DNA of 64,000 nucleotides from Silene latifolia (lineage: Eukaryota > Streptophyta > Magnoliopsida > Caryophyllales > Caryophyllaceae), in contig NC_133538.1 of assembly GCF_048544455.1 (NCBI RefSeq), positions 451,063,311-451,127,310 of the forward strand. The letters are read 5' to 3'. The notes under the pieces are model-generated. The model had not been told where the DNA came from, ran no database searches, and saw nothing but the letters and a program-made list of their open reading frames with translations. This document shows, in pieces, positions 11,311-21,518 of this stretch. Positions within the stretch are counted from its first letter, which is position 1, and the number at the start of each line of letters is the position of its first letter. The translations under genes were made by a program, and so were the position numbers.

Positions 11311-12631
11311 TCAAGACCCTTGGTCGATCGATCGATAGGAGTGGTCGATCGACCAATCTGGTGGGTGTGAACAGCAGTTCTGGACGAAAACTTCTTCGTC
11401 GGGAATCTCGATCGATCGACCATTGGTGTCATTCGATCGATCGCTTATCTTTAGGCGTGAATACTTTCGATCAGAAACTTTTCTATCTGACATCCCAGTC
11501 GATCGACTGCTGTTGTTGGTCGATCGACTGGTGGTACTGGCAAATAAGCTCGTTTTTTCACCAGAAATTAAACTAGCTTCTTTATCATCTCCCAAGTCTC
11601 CTCTTGGCTTATCGGGACCATCATAAGAGAGGCCACTTCTGAGAAATGGCATTAATCGTTTCAATTGGCCCTTCACATTTGCTCGAAGAATTGGCGACTT
11701 GCTTAGCCTCTATATTCTCCAACTGCTTCACAAAATTTTTTGAGGACTCAATCCTGGCTGCTTCTATATTTGCCACTTGAACTAAAAGAGTTTGGACCAT
11801 TTCTCTCAACTCCGCGGTCTCATCTGGATTATGGACAGGAATTTCAACTCTTTCCTTGGAAGCTTCAGAGGCCTCGAGCTTCTCGAGACGGGCAGTAATA
11901 GAAGTAATGAGTGTCACAACGGCACTCATTTCATCACTTTGCTTTCGTGATTTTCCACGTGAAATCCCAAACTCAGCTCTATGGACTGCCATCTCCTCAA
12001 TAGTATTCCAACCTTTATTCTGACCGGTATTGTTTTGGAACCTACCATTCGCAGCTGCGTCCAGGATGACCTTGTAATCATCATATAAAGCATTGTAGAA
12101 TAAGTTGCAAAGATACCACTGCTGGAAACCATGGTGAGGGACAGCTCGGACCAAACTTTTGAAACGTCCCCATGCTTCACAAAAGCCCTCATCAGCTCCT
12201 TGCTGGAAACTTGTAATTTTACTCCTCAAGGCATCAGTCTTTGAAAGTGGGAAGTACTTCTTGTAGAAGGCTAATGCTAGAGATGTCCAATCTGTGACTC
12301 CAGCTGCTACCCTATCAAGGTAGCGGTACCAATCTCGCGCCGAATCCTTCAAGGAGTATAAAAAAATTACCCCCTTTACTTCATCCCGAGTCACCCCAGC
12401 CGGTATAGGTATGGAACAGCAGTAGTCTATGAAAATTTCCATATGCTTCAAGGGGTCCTCATCTGGTAGACCAGCAAACTGATTTCGCTCCACTAAATCG
12501 ATATAAGAGGAACGAAACTCGAACTGACCAGTAGTAGGGGTAGGTAACACGTGCCCCTTTGGAAGGTGGTGCTCCTTTGGCTGAAGATTATCATATATCA
12601 TAGCCATATTAGAAAAACTGAGAGTACTCAA
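11311..12631 (-). pseudogene. Gag of the inner element, frameshifted, zinc knuckle absent
   Basis: Capsid precursor. From the start near 12631 the frame contains the gag domain (HMEIFIDYCCSIPIP, SARDWYRYLDR, FCEAWGRFKSLVR). The outer gag has a CX2CX4HX4C knuckle after the capsid domain; here the sequence passes directly into a helical, Glu/Ala-rich stretch (AELREMVQTLLVQV), so the knuckle seems deleted. A frameshift near 11640 lies at the NAI..LRSG motif; the downstream frame continues to a stop near 11311. The last 220 bp carry three palindrome pairs that encode repeated Arg-Ser-Thr/Ile. The start codon is uncertain. Confidence 0.85.
11321..11530. repeat. Three palindrome pairs in the gag-pro linker of the inner element
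   Basis: Centres are at 11327.5/11348.5, 11415.5/11436.5 and 11502.5/11523.5, each 21 bp apart. Pair-to-pair steps are 88 and 87 bp. Several members are extended by overlapping TCGATCGATCGA. The position matches the linker pairs of the outer element. Confidence 0.9.
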
Positions 12632-12778
12632 ACCTTCCTCTCAAAAACTTGTCTTCTAACTGTGCAAAAGCAAAACTAGAAGCAAAGGTAAGCAACGGCC
12701 TCAAGGAACCAAAGTTCCTTGAGATAAGAAAAATAAACTAAAAATAAAGCAAACAGAATTACACCGTTTCCCCGTAAG

Positions 12779-12788
12779 AACGGCGCCA
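12779..12788 (-). other. Primer binding site (tRNA-Asp type)
   Basis: On the minus strand TGGCGCCGTT lies 5 nt inside the right LTR (end at 12794). It matches the complement of the 3' end of tRNA-Asp, which Athila elements are known to use. The match weakens after 10 nt. Confidence 0.8.
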
Positions 12789-12793
12789 AAATT

Positions 12794-14084
12794 TGATACC
12801 GTCGTTTTGTATCAAAATTAAATTTATAATTCCAAACTAAAACTATAGCTAGTGATAGTAAGGGTCGAACCACAGAGAGACAAGATCAATTCTATTTGCT
12901 TATTTCAGTCTATAAAAGTAACAATTAATGGGGGGTTTTGAAATTGGTTGACTAATTTGACTAATTGCCAAAATAAGAATTTCTCAACAAGATAAAAAGA
13001 AGATCGGGAACTTCGGTTCACCATGGCTAAGATCAGGTCAGTAAAGTAGCAGAGGTCCTATAATACGGTCTCAGGGAGTATGAGCAAGCCTTTCGATCAA
13101 TGCTCAAAATTACCTTACGGTCTTCTAATTCCCAAGAATTTCTCAAAGCTTTCGCTCAAAGGAAATTCCAATCTAATGATAATTTTAATTACTAATCTTT
13201 CAATCTAGTAAAAAGGTTTATCAAAAGACAACAAGATCGATATGGAGGAATTCATACTAACAAAGCAATCCTAATTTACGCCATGGCTCACCTCGTTCCC
13301 AATCAATGAAATTAGCTATGCATAATCAAAACTAAAACAATTGCAAAATTGATAACAAGGAACAAGTTTGACATGATTGAATTGAATTTAAGACAAAAGG
13401 TAAGAACTTAATTGCTGAAATTAAATTGGTAAAAACTAGAATTGAAATAACAAGAAATTAAAGAAGGAAGAAATTGCATAAAAAACTTACTAATTAAAAT
13501 GATGAACAAAGTAATTGAATTCGGGATTCGTCGTCCCTCTTTCTTGCCTCTAGACTAGATCTAAACTGAGTTCTTGAATAATGAAAAGCATAACCTAAAA
13601 GTATAGCTGCGTTCTACTGATAAGCGATGCCAAAAGTTAATTAAAAATTGGGCTTTTAAAAGTCTAACACGAAGAATTAAACGCAGCTCGCAGACTGGTC
13701 GATCGACTGAAGAGCATGGTCGATCGACTGGGCAATTCAGAACAGTAGCTTCTGCTGAACTTCAACGGTCGATCGACTGTATAGCATGGTCGATCGACTG
13801 GACTGAGCTGTGTAGTGGCATCTTTCTCTCTTCAAATCAGCTCTTCACTCCAATGCACGCATCCCAAGGTAAGTGAATCCAAACTCCCTTGTTCCAAGTT
13901 TCCCTGAAGTTGCCTCCGGAGGACGGTTTAGGCTTGATTTAGCTCACTTCCACTCATTCCTACAATAAATCATAGAAACCGCAAAGTAAACCGTTTCGGG
14001 AGGAATAGTAGCTTTAAGGTAGCTAATATGCATGGAAATACGTGCCAAAACTGCAAATAAAGTGTATAGAATATGCACGTATCA
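12794..14084 (-). repeat. 5' LTR of the inner Athila element
   Basis: 1291 bp, TGATAC/GTATCA ends, partner of 1988-3278. Palindrome pairs are centred at 13702.5/13723.5 and 13772.5/13793.5. In the transcribed (minus) direction they lie upstream of AT-rich sequence that should hold the core promoter, but no single TATA box is convincing. No indels were seen against the partner. Confidence 0.95.
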
Positions 14085-14089
14085 AAGGT
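14085..14089. repeat. Target site duplication AAGGT, right copy
   Basis: Directly follows GTATCA of the right LTR and equals 1983-1987. Confidence 0.93.
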
Positions 14090-15285
14090 CGTGGATTTTC
14101 AGCCCAAATCCACCGATGCCGGCATGAGAGATTTAGAGGAGAGGGCTAAGTTGCTTCTTTCAGCTCCTTATCCGGAGAGATTAGTGCCGACGAAGGAACA
14201 GGTATCGTTTAATAAACTTGAAAATGTTATTCGTAGCTTAAACGTACAAGTTCCTTTTCTTGAGTTAGTCAATCAAGTGCCTGCTTATAAGAAATTCATG
14301 AATCAACTCTTATCTAAAAAGAAGTCACTTGAAATTGTGCATACTGTCGTACTAACTGAGGAGTCATGCTCTTATTTGACCCACACTGCACCCCATAAGC
14401 TAGAAGACCTGGGTAGTTTTTCAGTTCCATGTAGTATTGGCACCTTTTCTATTGAGAAGGCCTTGTGTGACCTAGGAGCTAGTATTAGTGTAATGCCCTT
14501 GAGTCTTGCTAGGAAGCTCAAATTGACTAGGTTTGCAGTTACCAACATGACAAGATCTGAGATGGTGACCGATCTGCGGTCCAGCCTATAGGAGTCTTAG
14601 AGGACATTCCTGTGCAAATAGGAAAGTTCTTTTTCCCTGTTGACTTCGTTGTACTAGATATGCCCAAGGATTCTCACATTCCTATTATATTGGGTAGACC
14701 ATTTCTGCACACTGCTGGTGCAGTTATAGATGTTGGTTCAGGGACTTTAACTTTAAAGTAGGAAAACACTCTATTGTCTTTGCCCAGACTGCTAAGAAGA
14801 AAGACCCCGTGTGGCCAATAACTTGTAACACGGTTTCTGAAAAGAAATCATATTTTGTGCTTCCTGATATGCTTGTCTCTATGCCTGTTTCTGCCATAAC
14901 ACCTCCGCCCCAGATTAGGAGCAAAGTGGAGGACGATTCCTCTGTTTTAGACATTGCAGGAGCTGGTTTGGGGAAGGAAGAGCCGCATGTTGCTCCAGCT
15001 GTGCAGGAGCCAATCGTCTCAAGAGGCGGCTTAGGATGTCATAGCTATGGCACTGATGAGGAGATTGAAGATGAGCCAGTCAAAGTGAGGAAGTCCGACT
15101 TGGACTTTGATGAGCTAGAGGAGGTCATTGAGTAGGAAGATGTCCGACCTGTTGATCCGTTGAGTCCTGCAGATGTTGGAGTTGAGAAGAGTGCAGCTGA
15201 GGAGATGAGCACTGTTGAGGCTACCTCTTGTAGCCAGAAGCCGACCAAGTGGGCCATTCCGTGGCCATTCTTGATCAATTATTAG
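14090..15285 (+). pseudogene. Protease part of the outer element, broken
   Basis: Continuation of the outer gag-pro frame after the nested insertion. The active-site motif ALCDLGASISVMP is near 14461-14499, and the C-terminal half shows IPIILGRPFLHTAGAV near 14681-14728 in another frame. Frame changes occur near 14555 and 14752, and stops at 14758-14760 and 15133-15135. An acidic stretch (DELEEVIE) precedes the end, and the last recognisable frame stops near 15284. Nothing resembling RT follows, so this polyprotein seems to have ended after protease. Family features are from comparison with the inner element. Confidence 0.82.
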
Positions 15286-15851
15286 TTGATCACATGCTTT
15301 TTCAAACTTTCATTTTATTGCTCTTTAAGACTATTTTCTGTTTTTCGTGTGTGCGAGACTTCGCATTTTAATAAGTTTGCTTAGGATTTTAAACACTTTA
15401 GTCGGTTACTTTGGGTTTTGTGCAATTTTGGGCGCATTAGTATGTGCTTTTACAGGTATATAGACCATATTAGCTCAAGTTAGTGAGCTAATTCGAAGAA
15501 ATCAGAAGGTTGCAGCAGCTATTCCAGTCGATCGACTGGTCTGTATGGTCAATCGACTGGCTGCACAGTTCCAGGAGCTTCTGTTCCTGACATCCTGGTC
15601 GATCGACTGGGTGAGGTGGTCGATCGACCGTTGCTCGTTGTTGTACCTGTTTTCGATCATTCCCCTGCTGTGTTTGATCGATTTGCGGAGTTCAGGGAGT
15701 CTTTTCTCCACTTTATTCTCCGCTTAATTTCTGTTTTCTTCTATTTTATCATTCCCACACATAATTTTACCGTCCCAATTTTGCTTTCTCGAGATTACGC
15801 GTGGTATTTGTTGTCTTTTCAGGTACCTTTGGTAGCATCAAGTAGCTCTTT

Positions 15852-15886
15852 GAAACCTCCTAGCTCACGCTGGTTTGGGAGGTTTC
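15852..15886 (+). other. Hairpin in the 3' region of the outer element
   Basis: GAAACCTCC pairs with GGAGGTTTC (9 bp, 17-nt loop). The loop holds GCTGGTTT, as in the inner element's hairpin at 4940-4972. The stem ends differ between the two elements but stay complementary. Confidence 0.75.
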
Positions 15887-16103
15887 CTTTTGCTGCGCTT
15901 AAAGTCTTGTGAGTTTCCGAGTCCTTATTTCGCATCTTATTTATTTATTTAACGCAAATTCCCATTCCCCTTCTTATTTCATTATATGATTTTTGCAAAA
16001 TGGGGACATTGTGTGATTTGGTTTGGGGAAGGGTTTTGCGTCGCATTTGCATATGTTTTATTGCATTTCAGTTACACGTTTACATTTCGGTTTGCATTGT
16101 TGT

Positions 16104-16110
<7 letters not shown>

Positions 16111-16178
<68 letters not shown>
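16111..16178. repeat. (TA)n microsatellite
   Basis: About 34 uninterrupted TA units inside the 3' region of the outer element; the inner relative has no such tract at the matching place. Confidence 0.98.
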
Positions 16179-16180
<2 letters not shown>

Positions 16181-17860
16181 AAATACCAAAACAAAAAAAA
16201 AATTTCAAAAATTTCAAAAAACGCACGTTTATTTTAGCATTTAGGTCGAGTCGGAACGGTAGTATTTCAATGATGACATTGCATTTGCATCTGTTTGTGC
16301 CTAAGCCTTGCTAATTGACATGTTATTAGTAGAATCATATATGCATAATCTACGAGTTTTCGTTAATTATTTGATGGACTTGAGACTTGACTTAGAATTT
16401 TGGCAAACTACATCATTTTCTAAGGTTTAGAGCCTATAACTGGTGTCATCTGTGACCGGTTTATCTAGGATTGTGAGTAGTTACTCCTTATGAGACATGT
16501 TACATCAATTTGCATAAATATGAACTTAATCTGCTTAATACATGTATGCATTCGGTTTGTGGTTTGTTGACACATGTGGAAGAGGTTTCCTTTGTTCAAT
16601 TTTACCCATAAGCTCCACACTGCCAAAAATAGCATTTTTGTCCCGTTACTACATCCTACATTTAGCTTGCCTTTGTCAAGCTAGTAGTCTAGTTTTGGGA
16701 TTGTTACTACGTTTTTGGTGGCATTTGCTCATTTTGAGATGATGATTGGGAAGATGAAAAAGGAATGAAGGAGAGAAAAGAAATGGAATTGAGAAAAAGA
16801 ATTGAAAAAAAAGAGAAAAAAGCGTGTTGTACTGTTTAATGTGGTCGATCAACTGCTCATTCTAGTCGGTCGACTGATGCCCGAGAAGGAAAGAAGAAAA
16901 ATCAATTCGCATAATTCAAAGTCTTTATTATATGGCGATTTTTGCTCCCATGTTGCATTTGTATCTTATGGGGAGTTAGTTGATTGATTAATACGAAGGT
17001 TGTGAGATTTGTGCTTAGTAATTAGCACCCGTTTTTTCATTGATTTTGAGCAAGAAGTTGGATATTGTCATATGGTTTTGTTTCGGTACTAGCTTGATCA
17101 CCTGTACCTCCACATTCCCATAAATGTTTTGCCTTCTTCTTACCCATACCTCACATATCCATATTTACCTCGGCATGTGTCATGGTCATCTGTTTGGTTG
17201 GAATGCATATGTACGGTTGTAGAGATTACTTTCATATTATATTGCAGGCATGTTCTTATAGGTCGTAGTTAGGTGAGCGTCACTACAAAATGAATTCTTT
17301 CTATCTTTTACATATTTTCACCTATGCTTAATTGAGTGATTTAAGCGACCCGTGAGAGTCCAATTTGATAAGTCTCTATAGTTGACGGTTCAGCAGTTTT
17401 TAACGACTCCATAACTCGTTTGCATGATTCACATTGCTAATTGATTGTTAGTTAATGCATTAAATCGGTTTAGGCTATACGGTTTTCATTTTGCTCTGAG
17501 ATTGAACTCGTTCCATTAGGTTTTAGGATCGAGTCTAGTTCTTGCTTGGGGACAAGCAAGGGTTTGGTTTGGGGAAGTTCGATGCGTGTCCTAAATATGA
17601 TGTTTTACACCCCATTTTACACGCATTTCAGAGCTCATTTGTGTAGTTTATGCTATTATTTGCCCCATTTCGTCTACTTTCGTATATTTATGTAATATTG
17701 CAGATTTATGCGGAAATGAGTAGATATTGAGCTAAATCCATCCCTGAGTACCTTGAATTGCATTTGACATGAAGTAGAGACTCGAGAAATGAACTTGTTG
17801 CGCGTTTCGAAGCCTGAAAGACAACTTTATGAAGAATTAGAAACGGACTATCAGCTAAAG

Positions 17861-17965
17861 CAGTCGATCGACTGACCTCTATGGTCGATCGACCAGAGCA
17901 CGGTCACGAGCTCTATCAGACATCGCAGCCCAGTCGATCGACCGGTCATAGTGGTCGATCGACCA
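17861..17965. promoter_or_regulatory. Two palindrome pairs upstream of the LTR TATA box
   Basis: Pairs are 21 bp apart within and 70 bp apart between (centres 17867.5, 17888.5, 17937.5, 17958.5). They end about 90 bp before the TATA box at 18053, where enhancer elements of an LTR would be expected. A regulatory role is inferred from position only. Confidence 0.5.
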
Positions 17966-18037
17966 AGCCGCTACTCTGACGCAAAGAAAAAGATCGAGAA
18001 TAAGGAAGCCCAATGTGTATTAGGTTTTGCGAATAAT

Positions 18038-18065
18038 GTTACGTTATATTCCTATATAACGTAAC
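18038..18065 (+). promoter_or_regulatory. LTR core promoter: TATATAA inside an inverted repeat
   Basis: GTTACGTTATA and TATAACGTAAC form perfect 11-bp arms with a 6-nt centre; the TATATAA box (18053-18059) spans the second arm. AATAAA follows about 105 bp downstream, giving a short R region. Confidence 0.6.
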
Positions 18066-19073
18066 CTGACATTAAGCTTTAATCATTCAGTTTTCATCAA
18101 GCTTTAAAGTAGTTTTAGTTCTATTTTCATAATTAGGGTTCGAGATTATTGTTCTTCCATTAATAAAGTTCTTTTCACTTTCTGTCTTGGATCTCTCTCT
18201 ACAATTCCTTTTCGGTATCTTCTGTTCAGTTTCGTTGGTTATTTTATTCGTAGTATAGGAATTGCTAGAATAGTCTCCCGAAAGCCAATTTATCGTTTTA
18301 TGTCAATTGTTTATTTCGTCGTTTTAATCATGAATTCTTCTGTTTTATTAGCCAATTTTATTGTTGTTTTTATCGTAGACATGAGTAGTTAAATACCTTG
18401 TGCTAGGATGTAGGGGAACTATAGATTAGGCGGCAGTAGAATGATACGACCTGAATCGCGCCACGGTCGATCGACCACACACCCTGGTCGATCGACTGGC
18501 CACGTGAGGTTTTGCTTCGTTTTAATTGATTTAAATTCTATATTTGACGAATCGAGTAACGCGACTAGTTGAATGCTTAGTAATTGACTGACCCATTAGA
18601 TCGAAAGATAGGGAAGGTTGTTAGACTACCAATTAAAATGACTAAACTATGCTAAGATCGAAAGATAGGTAAAGTTTAGGCTTTTAGTCACTTTTCAGGA
18701 CGAAAGTCAGTACTAGTGATATTAGGGACCCGTAGCGAGATCGAAAGACGCTAGTTTTGAGAGTGGACCGAGAGGACCTCTTGTTTTCCCGCCTCATGTG
18801 TCATTTCAGACCTACTTAGTATACTGCTGCCGAAACTACAGTGAACCGACCATCTTGGTACCCCTTTTAAATTTGATTTTATACATTTCTTTAGTTTATT
18901 GCTCATTAGTTATAGACCAATTCAAACAACCCCCACATAATCGTTACCTTAGACTGAAATTAGACAACTAATAATTACATCTGCCTCTCTGTAGTTCGAC
19001 CCTGCTACCGCTATCTATAGTTGTAGTTAGGAATTATAAATTTTATTTTTGGTGCACACAACGACGGGCATCA

Positions 19074-20454
19074 ATGATCACATGCAAGTATGACCTGCAA
19101 GATACCTTGCATTGAGTGGGAGATAGTAATAGGACAAGAGAATTGGTGACGCACACTTGTCTCGGACAAGTGGGAGATTGTTGGAGTATATGTCCTCAAA
19201 AATAGTGCGATCACATATTAAATCTCATAACAATAATACAAAATTGATGATTCAATATTTTGTTAACTGATCAACATTAATTGGTAATGATTGGCTGACT
19301 AGAGTTTGACGTTACTGTCGTTTGACGGTGGTGATCAGTTAATCCCTTAAGGTCACACCTATAGGACATTTCCCTTAACTGATAAGTTAATTAATTGTAT
19401 GTCGATACAGATTAATTAAATCCTTAAATTGAACAAATTTTTATCAATGAGTGAGAGTTATATATCTTATTGTAATTTGATTAAATAAGATTCAATTTAG
19501 TAATTAATATGTTTTATTACTAAAATTGATTAATGTTTATGAAACATTTGAGATAAGAGTGATTAGTTAGTTATACTTACAAGATATTGTAGATTATATT
19601 AACTAGACTTAATGTGACCCATTTTATATACATGTAAATATGAATTACTTGTTAATTTGTTAAATATAATTTATTTGATATATAATGATATTTAATTAGT
19701 TAAATATGCATTTATATGACTAGTGACATGTTATGTGTCACATGTCACACATTACATATTACAAATGACAAATTACAAAAATAAAATGGTGTCCATTTTA
19801 GTGTGGGAACCGGTTTTAGTAGGTAGTTTTAGGGTGTATGTGGTTGATTATTTTATATGAGAAAAGCATAATCATCACACTTGACCTGCACCTAAACCTA
19901 GCCTATTTTTGGGTAAGACAAAAAGCGAAAAGGAAAAGCTTTATCCCTTCCCCATGGACCATAGAAAACCGACACCCCCTCCCCTATATCATCAGATGAT
20001 GTTCTCTTTTCTAAGGCTAATCTCTAAAATCTCTCTTTACATAAAATTAGTTTTACGTCTATAATTTGTTCAAACAATCTAATATTTACATTCTTACTAG
20101 TGTAGCAAATTACAATAATACTAGATCCATTATTTAAGGTTACTAGTAATATTATCTAGTTAATAATATTACTAGTGTTAAGGGTAAGTCTTGAGTGCAA
20201 CTAAGAGACGGTCTTCTACTTTGAAGACTTGGTGATTTTGGAGGATCATCCTAATGTTATTGAGCACAAGAACAAGGTTAGGAAGGTGTCCTGCCTTGTG
20301 CCCAAATTTCGGTCCACCAATTATAAGGGTAAAAACCGTTTTTCTCCTTATTTCATTTATTTACATATTGCATGTAACTAGATCTATTATTCTAAATTAG
20401 TGAGTAATTTAGAAACTAATTAGGGGAGTCTATTAGGGGTTAATGAACCTAACA
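19074..20454 (+). mobile_element. Ty1/copia element, 3' end
   Basis: 19074-19178 is the last internal stretch, ending in the purine tract ACAAGTGGGAGAT (19166-19178). The LTR starts TGTTGGAG at 19179 and ends CCTAACA at 20454. GTGGGAGAT followed by TGTTGGAGTATATGTCC is typical of plant copia 3' ends. The outer Athila element apparently inserted into the internal region of this element; its 5' part must lie left of the window. Confidence 0.75.
19179..20454 (+). repeat. 3' LTR of the Ty1/copia element
   Basis: 1276 bp, TGTT...AACA ends, preceded by a polypurine tract. No coding content is seen. The left partner is not in the window, so a target duplication cannot be checked. Confidence 0.72.
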
Positions 20455-20490
20455 ATGGTGTCTATGAATGGGGAATTTGCATAGCTATCG

Positions 20491-20728
20491 GGAGTCGCCT
20501 TCTCCAGGGGCGCTGACATTCCTCGAATCCTGCTGAGCATGTCCCTGATTTCCAGATACTGCCTATCCCTGATGTGTGGACACAGCCACGCCCGCGCGTT
20601 GGTTTTGAGGCGGTAGCACTTCTCCCACGGAACTCCGGCGCGAGCCAATGCACGTCATGGGCCGTTACCGATTTGAAAGGCATTGAAACCGGTGAAAGGT
20701 TTGACAAGCCTGTATTTGTGGAGTCGCC
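20491..20728. repeat. GC-rich segment between 9-bp direct repeats GGAGTCGCC
   Basis: GGAGTCGCC occurs at 20491-20499 and 20720-20728. The 220 bp between are clearly GC-richer than the neighbourhood and hold a minus-strand open frame with GVPWEKCYRLK and AWLCPHIRDRQYLEIRDML. This could be a small insertion with a 9-bp duplication (the Mutator-type length) carrying a captured gene piece. No terminal inverted repeats are visible, so the mechanism is open and I do not recognise the peptide. Confidence 0.4.
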
Positions 20729-21518
20729 ACCAAATTTTATGGAAAATTGGAACCGTTCGAATACTTCATGTCATGTCAAGACACAAAGTAGTGACATGAA
20801 CACTAAGAAATTTGTTACCTTAGCATTCTATGTCTAGAATGACTCTCGTGATGCCAATGAACACGGATGTTCACAGAGATTTTGAGTAAGGGGTGAGGGT
20901 ACGTATTAGGAAGCTTATTTATTTGAACACCTAATCCCGCCCGCCTCGATAGAGGCCTCTACTAATGATCAGGGAAGTGGTTTATACTCGATATGTTGTC
21001 AATCTGTATACATGCAATACAACATCCAATAGGTTAATCCTACCATGTGAATTTAAACTAAGTCGGTTTGACATACACTTTAGCATCCAATTGAGTCGAA
21101 GTGAAGAATTACATTCATTTACATTTGAATAAGCATACAAAATTATAAAATATAATTTACAACTGAATGTACATTATATAAATGCCAAAGACGGGATTTA
21201 GGAAATAAATAAAAGGGAAGGAAATAAATAGAAAAGGAAATAAATAGAAAAAAAGGAAATAAATAAGAAAAGGAAATTTGAAGAAATAAATAAATAAAAT
21301 AAAAGGAAATAAAAAAATAAGGAAAATTGAAAAAAAAAGGAAATAAATTAAAACTGACAAAAATAAATTAAATGACTAGAAATATGGCTGAAGAGGTGAT
21401 AATAGCAATTAATAGTCAATTAATATATACACTACGTCAAAACAGGAATGAGTTCAGAGGCAGAAACCGACTAGGAGTAGGCGTAGCAGAAGGCGCGTCC
21501 TCTGGACAAGGCGCATCA

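Larger units (their letters stand above)
1988..14084 (-). mobile_element. Inner Athila-type Ty3/gypsy retrotransposon, structurally complete
   Basis: A 12,097-bp element on the minus strand. It has two 1291-bp LTRs (1988-3278 and 12794-14084) with TGATAC/GTATCA ends, a 5-bp target duplication, a primer binding site next to the right LTR and a polypurine tract next to the left one. Order on the minus strand is gag, protease, RT, RNase H, integrase, a third ORF in the envelope position, a long 3' noncoding region, then LTR. The phrase GGGAGGCAACCC just after integrase (near 7296-7307) and the tRNA-Asp-like binding site are typical of Athila. The LTRs differ at about 20 positions by eye with no indels, so the insertion is fairly recent, yet pol is full of lesions. 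Confidence 0.95.
15286..17579 (+). other. 3' noncoding region of the outer element
   Basis: No credible gene. It carries palindrome pairs at 15531.5/15552.5, 15602.5/15623.5 and 16848.5/16869.5 (a variant pair), and a decayed pair at 15656.5/15677.5. It also holds a hairpin at 15852, a (TA)n tract at 16111-16178 and, at the end, CTTGCTTGGGGACAAGCAAG followed by the polypurine tract GGTTTGGGGAAG. Most of it matches the inner element's 3' region. Confidence 0.75.
1..19073 (+). mobile_element. Outer Athila-related LTR retrotransposon, gag-pro only, interrupted by a nested element
   Basis: A plus-strand Ty3/gypsy element whose 5' LTR lies left of the window. Positions 1-97 are leader, gag runs from 98 and is cut at 1987 by the inner element, protease resumes at 14085-14089 and coding ends near 15285. 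A noncoding 3' region and a 3' LTR (17580-19073) follow. I find no reverse transcriptase, RNase H or integrase reading frame between 15285 and 17580. The 3' region (15900-17580) resembles the inner element's 3' region read on the minus strand. The LTR end is also alike, for example CTCTCTGTAGTTCGACCCT here against CTCTCTGTGGTTCGACCCT in the inner LTR. I infer a non-autonomous relative of the inner family. The coding part carries several stops and frameshifts. Confidence 0.85.
17580..19073 (+). repeat. 3' LTR of the outer element
   Basis: Starts after the polypurine tract (first base likely mutated from T, giving CGATGC for TGATGC) and ends GGGCATCA at 19073, about 1494 bp. The last 90 bp closely resemble the minus-strand end of the inner LTR. 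It contains palindrome pairs at 17867.5/17888.5, 17937.5/17958.5 and 18470.5/18491.5, a TATA box at 18053-18059 and AATAAA at 18162-18167. The 5' partner is outside the window. Confidence 0.8.

Noticed and set aside
16023-16244. Open frames with long Ile-Tyr repeats (also at 27066-27326 and 46857-47147)
   Set aside because: They are translations of (TA)n microsatellites and have no start context or homology.
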